NCBI GenBank assembly: GCA_007121115.1
Contig: SKMI01000056.1
Location: forward strand, 1-10,612
Origin: Paracoccaceae bacterium
GTDB taxonomy: Bacteria > Pseudomonadota > Alphaproteobacteria > Rhodobacterales > Rhodobacteraceae
DNA: 10,612 nt
Reading direction: 5' to 3'
The position numbers were made by a program, and so were the translations under genes. Below the pieces are notes generated by a model. That model saw only the letters and a list, made by a program, of their open reading frames with translations. It was not told the origin of the DNA and made no database searches. Positions 7,252-10,612 of this stretch are shown here, piece after piece (the stretch's first letter is position 1; every line of letters begins with the position of its first letter).

Positions 7252-8694
7252 ATGGCGAAAGATTTGTTTTCTTCTCACCCACCCACCACCCCACCCACGA
7301 CGGAAGAGGACACGCTGTCGGCGCTTCGTCTCATTCGCTCCCCCCGCGTGGGGGCGACGACCTTTCACCGCATGATCGATGAACACGGCTGCGTGGCGGC
7401 GGCACTGGACGCGCTGCCGGAGGTGGCGCGCGCTGCGGGTGTGCGCGACTATGCACCCTGCGCCCGCGATACCGCCCTGCGCGAACTGGACGCCGCGCGC
7501 GCTGCCGGGGCGACCGCGCTCCTGCACGGCACCCCGGCCTATCCGGCGGCGCTGGCGGCGATTGCCGATGCGCCGCCGCTTCTCTGGGCGATCGGGCGGC
7601 TGGAGTTGCTGGCGCAGGACGCCATCGCCATGGTCGGCGCGCGCAACGCCTCGAGCCTGGGCACCCGCATGGCGCGGCGACTGGCCGAGGGGTTGGGGCA
7701 CCGCGGTTTCGTCATCGTCTCGGGGCTGGCGCGCGGGATCGACGCGGCCGCCCACCGCGCGGCCCTGCCCTCGGGCACCGTCGCGGTGATGGCGGGCGGG
7801 GTGGATACCGTCTATCCGACCGAGAACCTGGGGCTTTATGACGCTCTGGCCGAAACCGGGCTGCTGCTGTCGGAACAACCCATGGGCATGACCCCGCAGG
7901 CGCGCCATTTCCCGCGCCGCAACCGCATCATCTCGGGACTGGCGCGCGCCGTGATCGTGGTGGAGGCGGCCGAGAAATCGGGCAGCCTGATCACCGCGCG
8001 CGACGCGCTGGACCAGGGGCGCGAAGTGCTGGCCGTCCCCGGCCACCCCGTGGACGGGCGTGCTGCTGGCTGCAACCGGCTGATCCGCGAAGGCGCCACC
8101 CTGCTTCGCGGGGTCGAGGATGTGTTGACCGCGCTCGCCCCTGTGAAGGACGCGACCGACCCTAACAGGGGCGCCCCCGAACCCGCAGGACGGCGCGGAA
8201 CGTCGCAGGGCGCGCGCCGCGCCCATGCGGCGACGGCGCAGGGCGAACCCCCGGGAAGCGGCGTCTCGCCTGCGCCGGGCGCCGCTGCCGAAGCCCCCGC
8301 GCGCCGGGGTTCTGGTGGCGCACATCCGGCTTCGGCCTCGCCCACGCCCGCCGGTGGTCGCGGCGGAAGGGCCGGAGTGAAGTCGGGCGCGCAGTCGAAA
8401 CCTGCGCCGGGCGACGTGACCCGAGGCCGAACTGCGCAACCGCGGGCTTCACGTGAGGACCCCGCGCCCAAGCGCCGCGACCGCGCGTCGGATGCGGGCG
8501 CTGCGGGGACCGTTGATGCGCCCGGGGATCTGCACCTCCGGATCCTGTCCATGCTGGGGCCCAGCCCGGTTGCCGAAGATCAGGTCATCCGCGATCTCGG
8601 CGCGCCCACGCAAACGGTTCTGGCTGCGCTGGTCGCGCTTGAAGTCGAGGGCCGCATCGCGCGGCAGCCGGGTGCGATGCTGCTGCGGACCTGA
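7252..8694 (+). CDS. dprA: DNA-processing protein DprA with long disordered linker
   Basis: DprA (Smf) binds incoming single-stranded DNA, shields it from nucleases and loads RecA, for natural transformation and, in Rhodobacter, gene transfer agent uptake. The 480-residue protein has a SAM-like N-terminal region (about 20-65) and a Rossmann-fold core (about 85-298). Core motifs are VGARNAS (128-134), SGLARGIDAAAH (157-168), FPRRNRIISGL (220-230), EAAEKSGSLITA (238-249) and GCNRLI (273-278). A C-terminal winged-helix domain spans about 424-480. Between core and winged helix lies an unusual stretch of about 120 residues rich in Ala, Gly, Pro, Arg and Ser (about 300-422), so the protein is longer than typical DprA (about 300-390). 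The frame is unbroken through it. The ATG at 7252 is preceded by GAGG. A candidate CtrA box lies upstream, and topA follows, a common neighbour in alphaproteobacteria. Confidence 0.95.
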   Translation: MAKDLFSSHPPTTPPTTEEDTLSALRLIRSPRVGATTFHRMIDEHGCVAAALDALPEVARAAGVRDYAPCARDTALRELDAARAAGATALLHGTPAYPAALAAIADAPPLLWAIGRLELLAQDAIAMVGARNASSLGTRMARRLAEGLGHRGFVIVSGLARGIDAAAHRAALPSGTVAVMAGGVDTVYPTENLGLYDALAETGLLLSEQPMGMTPQARHFPRRNRIISGLARAVIVVEAAEKSGSLITARDALDQGREVLAVPGHPVDGRAAGCNRLIREGATLLRGVEDVLTALAPVKDATDPNRGAPEPAGRRGTSQGARRAHAATAQGEPPGSGVSPAPGAAAEAPARRGSGGAHPASASPTPAGGRGGRAGVKSGAQSKPAPGDVTRGRTAQPRASREDPAPKRRDRASDAGAAGTVDAPGDLHLRILSMLGPSPVAEDQVIRDLGAPTQTVLAALVALEVEGRIARQPGAMLLRT

Positions 8695-8870
8695 CACAAA
8701 GGGAGCGGCGCCGCGCATGCGCTTGGCCGTGCCATGGCGCCAACAGGTGCTGCATCGCCGGTGCCTCGGTCCCAGGGCGCCCGCGCGCCATCCTGCCTGC
8801 CAGCCGCGCCTGGCGCAATCAGGGCAGCCCGCGCACTTGCGTAAGAAACCTTCGTGATCCGGTGGCGGCG

Positions 8871-8914
8871 GTGGCGCAGGGGGTGGTGCAACGTGGCGCA
8901 GGGGGTGGTGCAAC
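8871..8914. repeat. Perfect 22-base tandem repeat, two copies
   Basis: Positions 8871-8892 and 8893-8914 are identical 22-base units beginning GTGGCGCAGGGGG. A degenerate partial third unit (GCGGCGCA) starts at 8915, and a related GGTGGCGGC precedes the array. The repeat is not a multiple of three and lies in non-coding DNA. It probably arose by replication slippage; no function is evident. Confidence 0.85.
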
Positions 8915-9049
8915 GCGGCGCACGGGACACGCGCACGGAACCGATGGATCGCCGCGCTTCAGGTGCCGCGCCGCGATGCGGTTTCCGCCCGCCACCATCT
9001 CGTTCGCCCGGCGCCTGGGAAACCGCCTGCGTCAGCGGCGCAGTCGCCC

Positions 9050-9073
9050 GCCGCCCGCCATGCCGCCCGCCAT
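9050..9073. repeat. 12-base tandem repeat, two copies
   Basis: The unit GCCGCCCGCCAT occurs twice in direct succession (9050-9061 and 9062-9073). It lies in the dprA-topA spacer about 27 bases before the topA -35-like hexamer. It is probably slippage in low-complexity GC sequence. Confidence 0.7.
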
Positions 9074-9099
9074 GACGCCCACCGCGCCGGGAACACGGA

Positions 9100-9129
9100 T
9101 TGACAAAGGCTGGCCCGGGCCCACATCTT
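9100..9129 (+). promoter_or_regulatory. Candidate topA promoter
   Basis: A perfect -35 hexamer TTGACA (9100-9105) is followed after 18 bases by CATCTT (9124-9129), a weak -10 (3 of 6 bases). It is well placed for topA, giving a leader of about 45 bases that begins close to the downstream hairpin. The -35 is clear; the -10 is doubtful. Confidence 0.4.
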
Positions 9130-9139
9130 GCGCCGCCGA

Positions 9140-9156
9140 CCGGGGGCGGCCCCCGG
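9140..9156 (+). promoter_or_regulatory. Hairpin in the topA leader
   Basis: A perfect 7-base stem (CCGGGGG and CCCCCGG) encloses a CGG loop. It ends 24 bases before the topA start and would lie close to the 5' end of the topA transcript if the upstream promoter is used. It could stabilise the message or respond to supercoiling or processing. The structure is seen; its role is not known. Confidence 0.4.
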
Positions 9157-9169
9157 CGCGTGTTGATAC

Positions 9170-9174
9170 AGAGG
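9170..9174 (+). promoter_or_regulatory. Shine-Dalgarno of topA
   Basis: AGAGG lies 6 bases before the ATG at 9181, an ideal spacing. It fixes the topA start. Confidence 0.7.
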
Positions 9175-9180
9175 TATTTC

Positions 9181-10612
9181 ATGGCTGTCGTTGTTGTCGA
9201 ATCTCCGGCCAAGGCCAAGACAATCAACAAATATCTGGGCGACGGGCACACGGTTCTGGCGTCCTACGGCCATGTCCGCGACCTGCCGCCCAAGGACGGC
9301 TCGGTCGACCCGGAAGACGATTTTGCCATGAAATGGGAGGTTGCCAGCGATTCGCGCAAGCACATCCGCGCGATTTCGGAAGCGCTCAAGGACGACCCGG
9401 AACTGATCCTCGCCACCGACCCCGACCGGGAGGGCGAGGCGATTTCCTGGCACCTGACCGAGGCGCTGGCCAAATCGCGCGCGCTGAAGAAGGACACGCC
9501 GGTCAAGCGCGTGGTCTTCAACGCGATCACCAAATCCGCCGTGACCGAAGCCATGAAGAACCCGCGCGAGGTCGACATGGAGCTGGTGCGCGCCTACCTC
9601 GCCCGCCGCGCGCTGGACTATCTGGTGGGCTTCAACCTGTCGCCCGTGCTCTGGCGCAAGCTGCCCGGCGCCAAATCCGCCGGCCGGGTGCAATCGGTCT
9701 GCCTGCGTCTGATTGTCGAACGCGAGATGGAGATCGAGGCGTTTCGCGCCCGTGAATACTGGTCGGTCACGGCCCGGCTGGCCACCCCGCGCGGGGCGGA
9801 GTTCGACGCCCGCCTGACCGTGCTGGGCGGGCAGAAACTTGACCGCTTCGACATCGCCACCGCCGAGGCTGCCGAACTGGCCGTGCAGGCGGTGCAATCG
9901 CGCGACCTGACCGTCACCTCGGTCGAGGCCAAGCCCGCCAGCCGCAACCCTTCGGCGCCGTTCATGACCTCGACCCTGCAGCAGGAGGCCAGCCGAAAGT
10001 TCGGCATGGGCGCCAAGCAATGCATGAGCACGGCGCAACGGCTCTATGAAGCTGGCTACATCACCTACATGCGGACCGACGGGATCGACATCGCCGCCGA
10101 GGCCGTGATGGCCGCGCGCGACGAGATCAAGGCGCGCTACGGTGCCGACTACGTTCCGAAGTCCCCGCGCATGTACAAGAACAAGGCGAAGAACGCGCAG
10201 GAGGCGCATGAATGCATCCGCCCCACCGACATGGCCGTCAGCCCCGACAGGCTGAAGGTCTCGGACGCCGAGCAGCGCAAGCTCTATGACCTGATCTGGA
10301 AGCGCACCATCGCCTGCCAGATGGAGGCCGCGCGGCTGGAGCGCACCACGGTCGAGATCGGCAGCCGCGACGGTCAGGTGGGGCTGCGCGCCACCGGGCA
10401 GGTTGTGCTCTTCGACGGGTTCCTGCGCGTCTATGAGGAAGGGCGCGACGATGTCGAGGAACGAAGAGCCGCCGCCGCGGGCGGTCTGGTAGATGACGAC
10501 GACAAGCGCCTGCCGCAGGTGGCCGAGGGCGAGGGGATGGACAAGCGCGCCGTCACCCCCGAACAGCATTTCACCCAGCCTCCGCCGCGCTACACCGAAG
10601 CCACGCTGGTCA
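9181..10612 (+). CDS. topA: DNA topoisomerase I, N-terminal part (runs off the window)
   Basis: Type IA topoisomerase relaxes negative supercoils by a single-strand break and passage, with a transient phosphotyrosine link to DNA. Translation from ATG 9181 gives 477 uninterrupted residues to the window end. The TOPRIM domain starts immediately with VVESPAKAKTI (5-15, containing Glu7) and carries the metal-binding motif ATDPDREGE (78-86; Asp80, Asp82, Glu84, Glu86). The AGRVQSVCLRLIVERE block is at 167-182. The catalytic tyrosine is Tyr296 in YITYMRTDG (293-301), and EAHECIRPT lies further on. Full-length alphaproteobacterial enzymes are roughly 850-900 residues, so the C-terminal zinc-ribbon-type region is missing only because of the window edge. 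The start has a good AGAGG. It follows dprA in the same direction after a 486-base spacer, so it probably has its own promoter. Confidence 0.96.
   Translation, partial: MAVVVVESPAKAKTINKYLGDGHTVLASYGHVRDLPPKDGSVDPEDDFAMKWEVASDSRKHIRAISEALKDDPELILATDPDREGEAISWHLTEALAKSRALKKDTPVKRVVFNAITKSAVTEAMKNPREVDMELVRAYLARRALDYLVGFNLSPVLWRKLPGAKSAGRVQSVCLRLIVEREMEIEAFRAREYWSVTARLATPRGAEFDARLTVLGGQKLDRFDIATAEAAELAVQAVQSRDLTVTSVEAKPASRNPSAPFMTSTLQQEASRKFGMGAKQCMSTAQRLYEAGYITYMRTDGIDIAAEAVMAARDEIKARYGADYVPKSPRMYKNKAKNAQEAHECIRPTDMAVSPDRLKVSDAEQRKLYDLIWKRTIACQMEAARLERTTVEIGSRDGQVGLRATGQVVLFDGFLRVYEEGRDDVEERRAAAAGGLVDDDDKRLPQVAEGEGMDKRAVTPEQHFTQPPPRYTEATLV

Larger units (their letters stand above)
8695..9180. 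other. GC-rich spacer between dprA and topA (486 bases)
   Basis: I see no convincing gene on either strand. Open frames across this stretch are Arg/Pro/Ala-rich shadows that run on into dprA or topA. The spacer holds a 22-base tandem repeat, a shorter 12-base tandem repeat and several unlooped GC palindromes. Near its right end it has a promoter-like -35, a GC hairpin and the topA ribosome-binding site. I found no intrinsic terminator with a U-tract after dprA. A small RNA cannot be excluded. Confidence 0.6.

Noticed and set aside
6928..8439. A 503-codon minus-strand frame opposite dprA and part of the membrane-protein gene
   Set aside because: It is an Arg/Gly/His-rich shadow of dprA with no recognisable motif.
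8871..8914. Tandem units considered as a CRISPR fragment
   Set aside because: The copies are directly adjacent with no spacers, so this is a simple tandem duplication.
8854..9075. A 73-codon plus-strand frame inside the dprA-topA spacer
   Set aside because: It is Arg/Pro-rich, includes the tandem repeats and has no good ribosome-binding site or homologue that I recognise.
8580..9251. A 223-codon minus-strand frame covering the dprA-topA spacer
   Set aside because: It overlaps both flanking genes and translates the tandem repeat as His/Pro-rich low complexity. It lacks a supported start or any domain.
8959..10569. A 536-codon minus-strand frame opposite topA
   Set aside because: It is antisense to an unambiguous topA with intact catalytic motifs, and its composition is typical of a shadow.

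Overview
The window is a GC-rich, densely packed chromosomal segment from an alphaproteobacterium. It is most likely a member of the Rhodobacterales/Rhodobacteraceae. Three things point there: the aa3-type cytochrome c oxidase proteins resemble those of Rhodobacter and Paracoccus, the small CoxF-like gene sits between ctaB and ctaG, and a tldD gene diverges from the oxidase operon. I cannot fix the genus from sequence alone. There are no mobile elements, CRISPR arrays, tRNA or rRNA genes, and no sign of recent transfer.

Left half, minus strand (about 1-5003), read from right to left: ctaC/coxB (oxidase subunit II with the CuA site), ctaB (heme O synthase), a small CoxF-like one-helix membrane protein, ctaG/cox11 (copper delivery to CuB), ctaE/coxC (subunit III), a SURF1 assembly factor, and the start of thrC (threonine synthase), which is cut by the window edge. 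Together these supply two of the three core oxidase subunits plus the heme- and copper-insertion machinery. Subunit I (ctaD) is not here. A strong GC hairpin after coxC separates the oxidase block from the SURF1-thrC pair, whose reading frames overlap as ATGA.

Middle (5004-5254): a divergent regulatory region between ctaC and tldD. It carries a perfect FNR/FnrL-type palindrome, which suggests oxygen-responsive control of at least one of the two genes.

Right half, plus strand: tldD (TldD/PmbA-family metalloprotease), a translationally coupled integral membrane protein of unknown function, dprA (ssDNA and RecA loading, with an unusually long disordered linker), a 486-base GC-rich non-coding spacer with short tandem repeats, and the 5' two thirds or so of topA (DNA topoisomerase I), which runs off the window. 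A CtrA-like box lies upstream of dprA. This fits the known CtrA control of competence-type genes in Rhodobacterales.

I found no convincing undescribed system. The most useful observations are the FNR box, the CtrA-like box, the DprA linker, the CoxF-like small protein and the repeat-bearing spacer.
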